A DNA stretch of 64,000 nt from Xanthostigma xanthostigma (GCA_963575645.1 OY754470.1:9308501-9372500), one strand, 5' to 3'; positions 42,427 through 53,619 are shown, counted from the stretch's first letter. The notes: generated by a model not told the origin, from the letters alone. Program-made: numbers and translations.

Positions 42427-42660
42427 GAGGTCCCCCGAATCCAAAAAACATATTTTTGAAAAAACTTTGTGCGTTTGTTAGTCTGTTTGTCTGTGAACAC
42501 GATACAAGTCAAACGGATGAGCGGATTGAAACCAAATTTTGGGAGGATATTTGGTATGCAAATATGAAGAGCCCTATTGTTTTTGGAGAAAATCGGCGCA
42601 TGGGCAAAAGAGATATATGCTATAACGCTGTTTTTTAATATAATGATGGTATACTTTTCA
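42427..42660 (+). repeat. Repeat D, copy 2
   Basis: Reverse complement of 35693-35940: 'ccccgaatccaaaaaac', 'atgagcggattgaaacca', 'gcaaaagagatatatgc'. The 60-codon frame inside is not a gene. Confidence 0.75.
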
Positions 42661-42702
42661 TAACGGATTATTATTCTATTTATTTTTTCAAGAAAGTTTC
42701 GT

Positions 42703-43002
42703 AAAAATTTTTTTTTTCTAAACTTTATAGTTTCGGAAATATTTTGAAAATAAAAAAAAATCAGCCGCTCTTTTGTTTTATGGATCTGTCAGAAATAAAC
42801 TAGTTAGGCATGCTTTGATTAATTTTTACATGACGTGGAACATATTATGTAGGTAACCATGGCAACGAATAGCAAATATCATATTGTACCCGCGTCACCT
42901 CACACGATATCAGAAATTTTCTTTACTTTATTATAATCAAATGTCAACATTTTTGAGGTTGGAATGGTCCCGTCGCCCAATTGGCTGGAATTTTTTTTTC
43001 AC
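42703..43002 (+). repeat. Dispersed repeat B, copy 2
   Basis: Matches 873-1165 in the same orientation, with shared 'cataatatgtaggtaacc'-type phrases ('acatattatgtaggtaacca') and 'cgtcacctcac'. Confidence 0.75.
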
Positions 43003-43438
43003 ATCAAACTGAAGACGAACATTCGCTGTATATAACCTTGATGAATGCTTCTAATGGATGTTCAGTAAACAAAGCACCATAAGATTATGTAAATATATAT
43101 TAATTTTAAATTCGGTGCGCATTGCGCATCTTACAAGATAATCCTTATTGCTTCGCGGTGCAGTGTGTGCAGTCAGTGCAAATGATAAATTATATGACGG
43201 GGAGACATGTTATGTGTGTGTATAAAGGTGTGTTTTATTATGTCGGTCCGTCATATAAAATAACGTTGACTACCGACAGCAGGTGCTTCGCCGTCGGTCA
43301 TGACAACGCTCCAGAGGCATCCGTGCGCGTCGCGGCGTTACTACATGAAGTATATAATATATTTTATTGTACGGGGTCCGACACCAAGACTAATTTCAAA
43401 TTGATAATTCAAGAAACTATAATCATACACTTATCGAA
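43003..43438. other. No recognisable feature
   Basis: A 110-codon plus frame (43122-43454) is open and mildly GC-richer but shows no family motif. Confidence 0.4.
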
Positions 43439-43672
43439 TCTACTTATATTATAAAGAGAGAGTGCGAATTAAACGAGTTTGTATGTATGTAGAAGGTAAT
43501 CTCCAAAACTGCTTATCCGATTTCAAAAATGTTTTCACCAATATTTAGAACGGACCTTCAGGATGGACATAGGCTATATATTATCGCGTTAAAATAAAAG
43601 CGTTTTTCGTGGAGACCAATTTTGCAACGTAAGTCGACAAAAAAAAACGGAGCGAAGCCGGATTGGACCGTT
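43439..43672 (+). mobile_element. Helitron-like repeat A, near-complete copy
   Basis: It starts TCTACTTATATTATAAAGAG after an A and ends 'gcgaagccggattggaccg' then TTAT, a mutated CTAG-type end. It is the reference for the copies at 441 and 8626. No coding. Confidence 0.7.
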
Positions 43673-43685
43673 ATGTGTAATATGT

Positions 43686-44343
43686 CGAAATCTTACATTT
43701 AAACGGATATTGAGCGATAGGTACTAGTTTTGCGCATTTTCAGTTGGACAAAACTATAGTTCTGTCCATTTCTGAACGGACAATACTAGTACTGCTTGTT
43801 TCATTCAATCAACGGCCGAACCCGAATAAAAGGAAGGTTATGTTCTTGTTTACTTATTGAATAATTGTTCTCCTGAATGTTGTAATTAATACAATGGTGA
43901 GATATTCAGTGTAATAATTAAGTAAAAATGCAAGATGAATTCGAGTCTCAAGTAGTCCGCCTGTTGGAAGCTTCTAAAACATAATTTTATGACGAAACAT
44001 AATTACCTTACTACACTAAGTGAGGTTAAGAAAGCAAATTTGTTGAAAGCTGAATTAAAACCTCTGTCTGCTAAACACTACAGAAGAATAAATCACTTAG
44101 ATATAATAAGTATCGTTGATGTGGAAAAGTTAATTAATAAAACACAAAGAAGATTCCGATGCCATACTAGTATTGTCCGCTCAGAAATGGACAGAACTAA
44201 TTTTGACCATCTGAAAATGCGCAAAACTAGTTTTGCTCATTTTATAACACTCAATACCCGTTTAAATGTAAGATTTCGGGTTTGGGCAATATTCGTTGGT
44301 CAAAACTAGTTTTGCGCATTTATTTTGGTATAGACTGTAACAT
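43686..44343 (+). mobile_element. TIR element with ACTAGT-rich ends and integrase-like fragment, copy 2
   Basis: The left end carries 'tttaaacggatattgagcg', 'ttttgcgcattttcag' and 'gttctgtccatttctgaacg'. The right end carries their complements, so the inverted ends are about 130-150 bases. The uninterrupted interior contains the fragment at 43928-44200. The extreme left end appears truncated by the adjacent Helitron-like repeat. Confidence 0.65.
43928..44200 (+). pseudogene. Integrase-like protein N-terminal fragment, stop and frameshift
   Basis: It starts ATG with MQDEFESQVVRLLEASKT, then TAA at codon 19 as in the copy at 23422. A net 13-base insertion follows, and the family frame continues in another phase (KKANLLKAEL, HYRRINHLDIISI, DVEKLINK). 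No catalytic integrase residues are included. It resembles, from memory, the N-terminal part of KRAB-A domain-containing 2-like integrase proteins of arthropods. It cannot encode a working protein. Confidence 0.4.
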
Positions 44344-44356
44344 ACATAATATTTTT

Positions 44357-44532
44357 AACTTCCCGCTTTAAAAAAAAAAAAAAAAAAAATTTTTTTTTTT
44401 TCAAAAATCGGGAAGTTATTGGTTTCACCCCGATTTTCGAAAATCGAGTTTTCGCCAGATCTCGACGTTTTGGGGTCCTAGGAAGCTATTGAAACTATTT
44501 TGGCGATGATGTCCGTAGGGCTGTATGTATGG

Positions 44533-44569
<37 letters not shown>

Positions 44570-45441
44570 AACCTTTTATATCTTTTGAACGGAGTGTCCG
44601 ACTGAAACGTGGTTTGCGGCATCTGACGTGATCTTGGTGAACTTAGACTTCCTGAAAATTTGAAACGATTCGGCCCAAAAAATTTTGAGAAATCTTAAAA
44701 AAACAAGTTTCAAAAATTTTTAAAAATTTGTTTTTGTAAAAAATTTTCTAAACTACTAAACCGATTAATTCCAAAAACTAATCAGCTCTTCTCCTTAACA
44801 AACTGCGTCGATTTCCGCAAACCGCATCAAAATCGGTTCATTTGTTCACGAGAAACCGTGAACGAAAAAATCGTAAAAAAGTGTTTTTTTAAAATGACTT
44901 AAAATTGTTATCAGATTGATTTTTTTGTAATAAATTACTTTCTTAAGCTAAAAAAACTGCGTCGATCGCCGCAAACCATATCAAAATTGGTTCATTTGTT
45001 CATGAGATAACGTGAACGAAAAATTAGGAAAAAAGTAATTTTTTAAAATTACTCGTAAAATTCTTATCAAATCGATTTTTTTGTAATAATTTACTTTCTT
45101 AGGTTAAAAAAACTGCGTCGATTGCAGCAAACCGCATCAAAATCGGCTCATTTGTTCACGAGATATCGTGAACGAAAAATTTTTAAAAAGTGTTTTTTTT
45201 TAAATTTCTCGTAAAATTCCTATGAGATCGATTTTTCTGTATAAAATTACTTTTTAAGGTTAAAAAATTGCGTCGACTGCCGCAAATCGCATCAAAATCG
45301 CTTCATTTGTTCATGAGATATCGTGAACGAAAATTTCGTAACAAAGTGTTTTTTTTTTGAGCTCGAAGAGCTAAAAAATAAACTTCTTGCTATATTTGAC
45401 ATATTTTTGAGCGTTTTGAACTCGAAAATAGCGGGAAGTTA
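44357..45441. mobile_element. AACTTCCCGCT element with 155-bp internal tandem repeat
   Basis: TAACTTCCCGCTTTAAAAA on the left and 'tagcgggaagtta' on the right are inverted ends. After 'tcgggaagttattggtttca' and a TG microsatellite (44533-44567) come four units of about 155 bp (starts near 44802, 44957, 45110, 45267). Each has 'ctgcgtcga', 'gcaaaccgcatcaaaatcg' and 'ttcatttgttcacgaga'. A widespread insect repeat by memory. No transposase. Confidence 0.75.
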
Positions 45442-46567
45442 CAGGGATGGCCTGCAGGGTCAAACTACTTTTCAAATTTTTTTCTGTGTATTTGTGTTTT
45501 TTTATATCACGTGTACTTTTTACTATGAATGTTCTCTTTTGAACTGTCTGGTGTGTGAGAATAAACAAATAAAAAAATAATGTAGTTACCAATGAATCTC
45601 TCAGTAGAAGACGGATGGAACTTTTGGTGTGAAAACACTGATAATATTATTAAAAAGTAACCACAAAACACCAAATCACTAACACAATTTTCTTGACGCA
45701 CGTTTAGTTAAAATCATCAGGGAACTGTTTAAAACTAAAGATTAATAAGGTCGCAAATGAGACATTGAATAATCCAGTTCAACTATTGAACAATGTTATG
45801 TGATCTACAAAAGAGAATATTCTAGATTTCACTGACCTTTGAGTTAAGAATAAAAATAAATTGAAATACTATTATGGCAACAAAAGTAGATTATTGTATA
45901 TTATCATGGTGCAAAATTTGGGAGGGTTTCAGGTTTTGGAGTGCTGATTTAAGAATAAGATTAATATTTATTGTTCCACAAAATATAAATATTAAACTAA
46001 ACAAAAAATAAAAATAATAATAACTTTCTCAATTGTGGAACTAGATATTCATATTCAATAAGACCAGTGTTAGATGAACCATCATAAGAATTCTATATTA
46101 TGATAATATGCTGTAGGAGAATATAAAGATATAATTATCTGTTTTAACGTAATAGATGACTATACAATTTTTACTTCTAAATACTAATAGGTACTTATTA
46201 AACAGTCAACATTTGAATTTTTGTGCAAAGGATGTCCGACGATATATTTTCAAAGTTCGTGTTGTTGCAAGCGAGTAAACTGTTTCTGCTGTACGCTGTA
46301 TAACGTCCCGACGCCTTCTAAGCCGCGACTTGCATAGGTGTTACTATTTGAATGTGTATGGCCAATCATTAGTCTGAAGTACAGAATGACAAACCGGGAT
46401 CCTCGTATGATTTAAATGAAGATACGAAGGCAATATTTCAATAATAACAGTATAATTTATTCATTGAACGTTGCAATAATTCGGAACCCAAAGGAATGGT
46501 GAGACATCTGATGAGAAATGCGCCGAACTGTCCTAAGGTTAGCCTCCATCATGCTTTTCTAAATCAA
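45442..46567. other. Mostly unassigned; one decayed hammerhead-like relic
   Basis: 45683-45735 on minus reads CTGATGA, a shortened unpaired middle, AAAC, GTGCGT, C, with flanks like 42226. The remainder is AT-rich without supported features. Confidence 0.4.
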
Positions 46568-46757
46568 TTATTCAAATACGCCATAAATTTGAAAAATTTC
46601 AAATAAAAATGAGAAGAAATCCTTTCCAATTTTTTTTTTAATTATTTAATTTTTGAGCGCTTTCGGACAATTAGTCCATCTTCAGAATTGTTTTTTTTTA
46701 TAAAAATCATTAAAATTATCATAATAACTTAATCTATCACTAAAAAGCAATTAAAAA
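46568..46757 (-). repeat. Repeat C, copy 2, with intact hammerhead-like core
   Basis: Same words as 10653-10866. On minus, 46685-46655 reads CTGAAGA, one T, stem II GGAC, loop TAATT, GTCC, GAAA, palindrome AGCGCT, C. Core, stem II and a palindromic stem III are all present. Stem I is weak (two pairs, TT/AA). Confidence 0.7.
46655..46685 (-). ncRNA. Hammerhead-like core (HH3)
   Basis: CTGAAGA-T-GGAC-TAATT-GTCC-GAAA-GCGCTC, the same architecture as HH1 and HH2 with unrelated stem II and stem III bases. The self-complementary AGCGCT would favour a two-molecule form. Confidence 0.5.
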
Positions 46758-47747
46758 CTGGCTGCCCATAACAAACTCAAGTTTGCTATGGATTAATAAG
46801 AAAAATGGACACGATATCTAATATATATTTGTTATGGATTTTAAGCGTAAATCTTTATTAAATTTTATTTAGCTCTGCAAGTTAAGTAGGTTTACAAAAC
46901 TTTTTTCTGTCACCCGATAGCGCCACTGGCAAGTAAAGTATGTGTCATTTTATTGTTAGTACTGCTTATATTTTTGGCCACCTGATGGCGCCACAGTGAT
47001 GTATTTGTCATCCTCTTTTTATCTTCACTAACTTATATCTCTATCTCAACTTCCGTTCGCCTCGCCCGATCACACTTCCGTAAATCTCTCGTCAGGCATT
47101 CACCAGCTTACTCCCCAAGTCAAGCGTGCGTAAAGAAGTTTTAGTTCAAAAATATGTAGAAAAAGACAGAGTTGACTGTCTTTGCTCTCTATTGCTCTCA
47201 TTTCTATATGAGAGACACATTTGTACCCGTTCTATTCTCATTGCTTAATTAGTTGTAGACCGAGCCCACTTGGACATACTATACAGTTTATATACGTTTG
47301 GTTGGCAAACGTTTAACAAGTTGAAGCTTTGAGAGTGTAGATAAATGTTTTGTGTACAACGTGCACCTCTGAGTTGTCGTAAATTCGTAGCGAATTTGAC
47401 TGGCTCATTAGTGTAAACAGCGGTGTAAAGCGGTTCAACACACACACACATTTGAATGCACAAACATATGTGTGCAAATCATGGAACTTTTATAAATGGA
47501 ATGAGGACCTGGCTGCCCAAATTATAGACATCTATCTTTTTCACTCACATTCGTTTATGTCTCGAATGCTCACAGTTGAAATTAATGCCTACTTTATCAA
47601 AATTTTTTTATAATGACTCAGAAAAAAGTGTGTGGTATCGATTTTAGTGTGTTAATTCGCACACATTGTGGCGAAACATACACCGTTCTCTTCGTTTTAA
47701 TAAAGGGAAGTGCACAATATATGTTTCATGACGATGTGTACGAAGTG
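46758..47747. other. No recognisable feature
   Basis: No gene. Short frames at 47245-47463 and 47613-47807 show no motif. Local 'acacacacacat' microsatellite near 47440. Confidence 0.4.
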
Positions 47748-48060
47748 AAGGCCGCTGCACACGAGGCTAGAAACGCTGTTAGATTTCTTGCTAGATTTGC
47801 CTACTAGTTTTCTAGCACTGTTAAGTGCTCGCTTCACACGAGACTATTTTTCAAACAAGTTTTTTGGATAGATCTGGTGCGCGCGCAGTGACAGTTCAAA
47901 TATAAACACAGAGCAAGACGTGTCTGTTGTCTGACGCCATGTTGGTTTGTGGGCGGTTGTTCAAGTCGCCCGCGTGACAAGATACTGCTTCCTGATTGTT
48001 TCTTGCTCATACCTAGCAGCGGACCTGGCAAGGAAAATAGACCCTGTTCTAATTTTAAAA
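47748..48060 (+). repeat. Repeat H, copy 2
   Basis: 'aaggccgctgcacacgaggc' to 'aatagaccctgttctaattt', collinear with 24623-24942. The right end is missing and the sequence passes into a hAT end at 48061. Confidence 0.75.
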
Positions 48061-48128
48061 CCTATACCTACGGGTACTTACTACATGGCCTGGGGCCTAT
48101 TGCGGTCAAGACTGCAAATCCGCCACTG
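48061..48128 (+). mobile_element. 3' end of the CAGTGGCGG hAT family
   Basis: 'ggcctggggcctattgcgg' then 'gactgcaaatccgccactg', the intact version of the end decayed at 6660. No left end is nearby. Confidence 0.75.
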
Positions 48129-48440
48129 TCAAAAATGCAGATGTATGTTCGGTAATTGCTTAATGATTTATGTTTTGTATTGTTCTTATTTTATTTTCTG
48201 TTTTTGTTTCCACAATCACAGTACACTACGTATAACATTGTAAACACATAATAGAATTTAAGATGGTTTGGGGTTTGCTGTTTCACTTCCTGCAACCCGC
48301 CACTCGAACTTATTGTTCTAATCTACATAAATATTCCGATTGCTTGTTTTATAGAACATTTCTTGATTATATCTCTCTATAGTTGAGTACCATCTCTTTT
48401 TCGTCATTTCGTATAGGGATGAAAAAATTACACTGCGTAT
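48129..48440. other. No recognisable feature
   Basis: AT-rich spacer. Confidence 0.4.
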
Positions 48441-48782
48441 TAGAGCTGTAAAAGTAACGAGAAATAGTGTACCCGTATGTATTCGTTACTTAAAGAACCA
48501 GTACCCGTTACTTTAGTATCGTTACGTTACTCGTTACTTTTCATACGACATACAATCGTGTACTAACAGCATCAAGCATGTACCATCGCTTCGAAGCGCG
48601 TCGCATAAGTGATACGGTATGACTTCGTTCGTATAACGTATAACCGCATCAAACGAGTCGAACTGACATGGATACGACAAATGCGAGTAATGAAATGAAT
48701 TTGTAAGTAACGATTCGTTACTTCGAGTCAGATGATGTGCCCGTTACTCAGTAACGAATACATACGGTTTGTTACAGCTCTA
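48441..48782. mobile_element. 342-bp hAT-type MITE with TAGAGCTGTAA ends, copy 1
   Basis: TAGAGCTGTAAAAGTAACG on the left, and the complement of the right is TAGAGCTGTAAC. Perfect target duplication CTGCGTAT (48433-48440, 48783-48790). The interior is full of short CGTTAC/GTAACG words. Same length as the copy at 59402. Confidence 0.93.
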
Positions 48783-48828
48783 CTGCGTATTGTAAATTCC
48801 ACATGCCTTCGAATGCAGCGAATATTTT

Positions 48829-49200
48829 TAACCGACTTTTAAAAAAAGGAGAAGGTTTTCAATTCGACTTTATTTTTTTTTTGGTATGTGTGTCCGTCGA
48901 TAAGTTCGCCGGCTGTGAACCGATTTCGATGATTCTTTTTTTATTCGATAGAGTATGTCTCAAAGTTGGTTTCATATAAATTTTAGCAAAATCGATTCAG
49001 CAACTTTCTAGAAAATTAACAAAAATCAAATAAATATTGCAAAAATTGCAGTTGTCGAACGTTGCTCTTCGGTTTCAGTAGACACTAAAAAATGTCTCCT
49101 ATACTCGTTCCCACATAAATTTTAACAAAATCGGTTCAGCAACTTTTTATAAAAAAAATATTTTTCACAAAAAAACAAAAACCGACTTCAATCCTTTGTC
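48829..49200 (+). repeat. Lepidopteran AACCGACTT repeat, copy 2
   Basis: 'aaccgacttttaaaaaaagg' and 'agaaggttttcaattcgac', then two related blocks with 'cagcaacttt' and 'ataaattttarcaaaatcg'-type text. It ends with 'aaaaccgacttcaatcc'. Confidence 0.6.
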
Positions 49201-49929
49201 TTTAATTATATGTATAAATTTAAACTAAAAAGTTAAAAATAAAAAACTTTTTTAGAAAAAATTTTACCTTCTTCAAAAAAGGGTTAAATAAAAAAAGTTT
49301 GAGATCGGCGCATGTTTAATTACTGTCACGTTTTATGTACTTAATGTACTTATTAAGTATATTAAATTAGTGCCGACCTCAAAACTTTGTTATTTTAAGC
49401 TTTTTAGTGACCATTTTTTGAAAGAAGTTAATTTTTTAGTGGGTCTCTGGTATCCTTAGCAGCCCGAAAACCAAGGAGATTTGGATCAACACCGGCCGTG
49501 AAAGTCTACACACTTGGATAACTCTTGAAAAGTTATTAAACGAAAAAAAATCACCTATCCCTTACACATCGAACGTAATAATATAATAGTAAAAGTTGTT
49601 GAAAGTTTCAATACGGGAATGACAACAGAAAAACAAGAAAAGAGAAGAAAAGACACTCAACATCGAGGGGGGTATAATGAAAAAAATGCGTTTCATTTGT
49701 ATATATACATCCAACTGGCCCACATTCAATCGGATGATTGATATATTATATTTTTAAATAAGTTTATTGAGAAAAAAAAAGAATCTTGATTAATTCACAT
49801 AAAGACGAAAAAAACACCAGTGAGGTACATTTGGCAGCTTTATATTTACTGAAACTATTTACAAAATATTTTAATGCCTTCATTACAATGTAAATAAGGA
49901 GGGTGATGTTTTTAAAATCAATAAAAGGC
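49201..49929. other. No recognisable feature
   Basis: 'cagcccgaaaaccaaggaga' near 49461 is the common word also seen next to the tRNA-Ile-like relic. Nothing else is supported. Confidence 0.4.
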
Positions 49930-49944
49930 GACACCAATGTTCAA

Positions 49945-50010
49945 AATATCAACGTTTCGGTTGAAACTTCATGCCATGAAATTTTTGCCGAAACGTTGCT
50001 ATTAAACGCA
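49945..50010. repeat. Inverted CGAAACGTTG words (hammerhead-family edge)
   Basis: 'atatcaacgtttcgg' and 'ccgaaacgttgctatt' face each other around 'ttcatgccatgaa'. The GAAACGTTG edge matches HH2, but no CTGA core with a pairing stem II is present. Confidence 0.5.
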
Positions 50011-50609
50011 GATATACTGAACACCAGTATAAAATTCCATTGATCCTTAGACCAGAAGGACAATCTTCCTTAGTTACATCGGTATACCTACTGCATCATC
50101 ATCTCTACAAATTGTGTTTTTATAAGTTCATTATAATATTATTTTATAAAAATAGCATCTGGCTTATTATAATCAAGAACCAAAATGTCTGGCAATAACA
50201 AATTTATATTTTCAATGGTTTTTAAAAAACTTTATTAAAATAATTTCAAAATTGATATTTTTACCTGTACAGCTGTTTGAAAGAGCATAAGAAATGAAAT
50301 ATAAAAAAAATAGCTTTCTTAAAATTGTAGTTTTCCCGACGTTGCCAGCTCTTAACTATTATATTTCATTAGAATTTAACAAGATTCATGGTAATAATCA
50401 AAAAAGCTTGATTTTACATACAATTTTTTTGTCATATCTATTAATACTGAGACAAAATCTTCAATAATGTAGGCTGTCCGGCTTTTTTGCCCAAATGTCC
50501 AGCCAAACTGGCTGGTCTATCCGGCTATTTGGTTTGGCGACTTAGCAACTCTATTCTGGTACAGATTTGATCAGAATGCCATATTTGGTCAAGTTTTAGC
50601 TAAGAAAGA
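50011..50609. other. No recognisable feature
   Basis: AT-rich. 'tgtccagccaaactggctgg' is a small local palindrome near 50497. Confidence 0.4.
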
Positions 50610-50825
50610 AATTTTTAAATAAATAAAATTGTCGACCAATTTTTCTCAGACCAATATATTGACAGGAAATAATAAAATTACAAATCAATATAACGCAAGA
50701 TGACGTTTCGATCCGGATTTGGATCTTCTTCAGACAATTTTATTTATTTGAAGATTTCTATTCAGACGGGATCTTCTTCAGACAATTTTATTTATTTGAA
50801 GATTTCTATTCAGATCAAAGATTTT
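50610..50825 (-). mobile_element. Family P element with hammerhead-like core
   Basis: The arm 'aaataaataaaattgtcgac' to 'tattgacaggaaataata', then the core at 50703-50734. The outer arm 'tttgaagatttctattcaga' is duplicated (50755-50772 and 50795-50813) along with GGATCTTCTTCAGACAATTT. Confidence 0.75.
50703..50734 (-). ncRNA. Hammerhead-like core (HH4)
   Basis: CTGAAGA, one A, stem II GATCC, loop AAATCC, GGATC, GAAA, then CGTC. ACGT is the minimal palindromic stem III and C the cleavage base (a GUC triplet, the most favourable). A convincing stem I is not visible, because the flank seems rearranged. Confidence 0.5.
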
Positions 50826-51924
50826 AAGAAAGAAATTATTTAAATTTTAAATGGCGTTGAATTTAAAGCAACGAACATGATTTGACACTGCGTTTATATG
50901 AGAAAAGAAAAAAAGGAAGGCAAAAATCTTGTTAATATGCAGGCCAATTTTGAAAACGGGTATTGTGTTATAAAAACTATAAATAAATTGGCTTTGCGTG
51001 TAAGTCTGAGTTTTCCACCTTCGTTCTGGAGTTCGCGTACGCGAGCGGGTGAGTAAAAAGCAATGAAATGATGAATGGGTCCACTCTACCGGGGGCCGCG
51101 ACACGGCGCGAATAAAAACTATACTAACCTAGCGACACTCACTTGTTTTATGTGAGCACTTTTCTTCTGTTAGCCAACTTACAGAGCATGCCACGGCGAC
51201 CTCCCAACCCCGCCACCGTCCATCCACCAATCTCATCCCACCGCTGCAATCCTGATATGTTGTAAGATTTTCACAATTTACAGTCTGCATCTTGAAGTAT
51301 AGAGTTATATTTTCTTTATATGTTTCTAGGGATGGTGCATTTTCTTGCACTTCAAAAAGTGCAATAGTTATTGGCGTAACTAGTAGTCTAAGTCATTCAT
51401 CGCGCTGACAGGTCATGACTTAGCCTACAAGTTGCGCCCATAATTTTATTCAACAATTGCGCGTTATTCATGTTTTAATTATAATGAGATGTTATAAATA
51501 TCTATTTATTTCTTTATAAAAAAAAACGGTCAATACTAACAGCACCAAACAGCACGATTCAATGTTTTGGTTTGAGGTTAGCCGGTTATGAATAAACTCC
51601 ATGTCGAAAACATTCGGCCTCTCAATTTTAGCCTCAATGGGTAACAACGGAGTTGTTGTTACCTACTATTTCGTTACGACCCAGAAAATAGTTACGTTTA
51701 TTTTCATTACTCCACAATGGCCGAGCTAGTAGGAATCTTCATTGAGTTATGACAAGTAATTGTCACCAGTCGGTAAATGGCTATTTAGGGTTCGGTTTTT
51801 AGGCATGATAAAACATGAATAACGCGCATGAGTTGAATAAATAATTCAACTAACCACGAGAAAAGAGTTCTTCGGTCTATCAAGAAATACCAAAAAAAAA
51901 CTTCGAAAGAAACCTGAAATTATT
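50826..51924. other. No gene recognised; two less AT-rich patches
   Basis: 50990-51110 and 51180-51260 are visibly GC-richer ('accgggggccgcgacacggc', 'cacggcgacctcccaacccc'), with minus frames of 73-85 codons without motif. These could be diverged exons or old repeats. Confidence 0.35.
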
Positions 51925-52150
51925 TATAATAATAATGCGTTTAACGCCCGTTTCTCGACTTTATGTCATAACAGACGCCATTCGCAACATTACTATTTTC
52001 CATCAATCACACTCAATCAACTTCAACTAATTAATAGCAATGGGCGAATGAAGGAATTTTACGACATTAGGATAAGGTAGGCAAATTTTAAACATAGGAG
52101 TTTGACAGGTAATCGGCCATGGCCTTGAATAAGGAACTATATTTATCTGG
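51925..52150 (-). mobile_element. Copia-associated repeat fragment, copy 1
   Basis: 'aataatgcgtttaacg', 'catarcagacgccattc'-type text and 'gcaatgggcgaatgaaggaa' also occur at 56480-56720, where they adjoin the Ty1/copia reverse-transcriptase fragment. It is probably the 3' end of the same element, perhaps with LTR sequence. A SINE follows directly. Confidence 0.6.
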
Positions 52151-52324
52151 AATTATTGAGGGAAACCATGGAAAACCTCAACAAGACGGCCAGTACAGGA
52201 ATTACCGTTCTCGGCGAGAGGCAGCAGGAAAAATTTCCAGCCACATCTGCCCCTGCCGGGATTCGAACCCGGTACCTCCCGAATGCGAGTCTAGTGCTCT
52301 CACCGCTACGCCACCCCGCTCGGT
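52151..52324 (-). mobile_element. tRNA-derived SINE, copy 1
   Basis: On minus the head (52324-52253) reads ACCGAGCGGGGTGGCGTAGC, with the A box, an anticodon loop in 'agactcgcatt', and the B box GGTTCGAATCC. The body runs 'gctggaaatttttcctgctg' to 'ggttttccatggtttccctc' and ends at AATAATTCC. No ORF. The second copy is at 57285-57461. Confidence 0.85.
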
Positions 52325-52687
52325 AATAAAACTGAAATTACAAACGGTTATTCCGTTGCAATTTTTGAAGTGAATCTTTTTTAGGCGCTCTAGAAGAATA
52401 ACTTAGCATGGATCAAAAGAAAAGTGAAGCGCTTCCCCTTCTCCGACTTCAACCAGCCATTGAGAGGAAAGGTTGGGAAAATCGTTTCTTCTCTCTCTCT
52501 CTCTCTCTCTCTGTCAAAGCGTCATGCGCACTCGACATGTGTACTTACTGTGTAAGTATTACGTAGCATTTTCTCTAGCCACAGTAACAAATTCTACATA
52601 ATAATTTCTTACGCATACATTTTTACATTTACATACAGACTATTATGTGCAAAATAATTTTCATTTCCAAATTTTCAAACAATTACT
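52325..52687. repeat. Unassigned sequence with a CT microsatellite
   Basis: A pure CT run lies at about 52489-52512. The rest shows nothing recognisable. Confidence 0.6.
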
Positions 52688-52925
52688 ATTATTCAAATCT
52701 TTGATTAACGTCTGATAGAACTCTTCAATAAATAAAATTATCGACCAATATTTCAGACAAACATATTAACAAAAAATATAAAAATTAATACATTAACGTT
52801 AATGTATTAATTTTTATATTTTTGGTTATATATAAATACAAAAATTAATGCATTAACGCTAATGTATTAATTTTTATATTTTTTGTTAATATACTTGTCT
52901 GAAAAATTGGTTGATAATATTATTT
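52688..52925. mobile_element. Family P element collapsed to palindromes
   Basis: The arms 'caaatctttgattaacgtc', 'aaaattatcgaccaat' and 'gtctgaaaaattggttgat' are typical of family P, but the hammerhead centre is replaced. Two palindromes instead centre on TTAACGTTAA (52795-52805) and TTAACGCTAA (52850-52860), each flanked by mirrored 'aaaattaatacatt'. Confidence 0.8.
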
Positions 52926-53619
52926 TATTGAATTACTATTATTATCTGGGTCTAGTATAAATCCATATTTTCATTTTATTATTTGTTTTAATAACAATTT
53001 CAACAAATACTTTCACCATATTTCAAATTACGACTTGTGAACTCTTTCAAATAGCCGAGCCAAGGAAACGTCATATAAAAACTGGGTCCCTATGATCTTA
53101 TGTGTGTTGATTTCTATAAAACATTTTCACATAAAATAGAGCTGGAATGATATGGAAAATTATGAAGGATTTGACACAATTTTTTTGTAACAATATATTA
53201 TTATTGCTAAATGCTAGTATAGCTGACTGCGAGAAATCAAGTTGTAAATATCACCCAGCCCTAGAGGGTATTACGTACAGTTGTGAAAAGCCAATGAGTA
53301 GCATGAGAACAGGACAAGATTCCTAGATCAAGTTGAGTGGATAAAAAGACAGGGATGATGGAGATAAACGTCCTGTATTTTAGTTCTCTCAAGGAATGAG
53401 ACAGCATGCGTGAGTGAGAAAGAGAGAGGAGAGAGGCAAAGTCAAGTAGGTGAATGTATACATTGTAGTTGATAGCATCATGCAAGTCACTGGCTCGGAT
53501 ACCAGTCAAGTATCGGACGCTTAAAAAATTTGTTGTTTGGGATTTTCTTATTTATTATACGTAACTCGATATAGGTATGTTCTTTTTTTATTTCGAGCGA
53601 TCATATAGGTAGAAATGAA
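52926..53619. other. No recognisable feature
   Basis: An 82-codon minus frame (53261-53509) shows no motif. Confidence 0.4.

Noticed and set aside
42456-42638. 60-codon frame with a coding-like look
   Set aside because: It lies in repeat D, and its inverse copy at 35693-35940 does not keep the frame.
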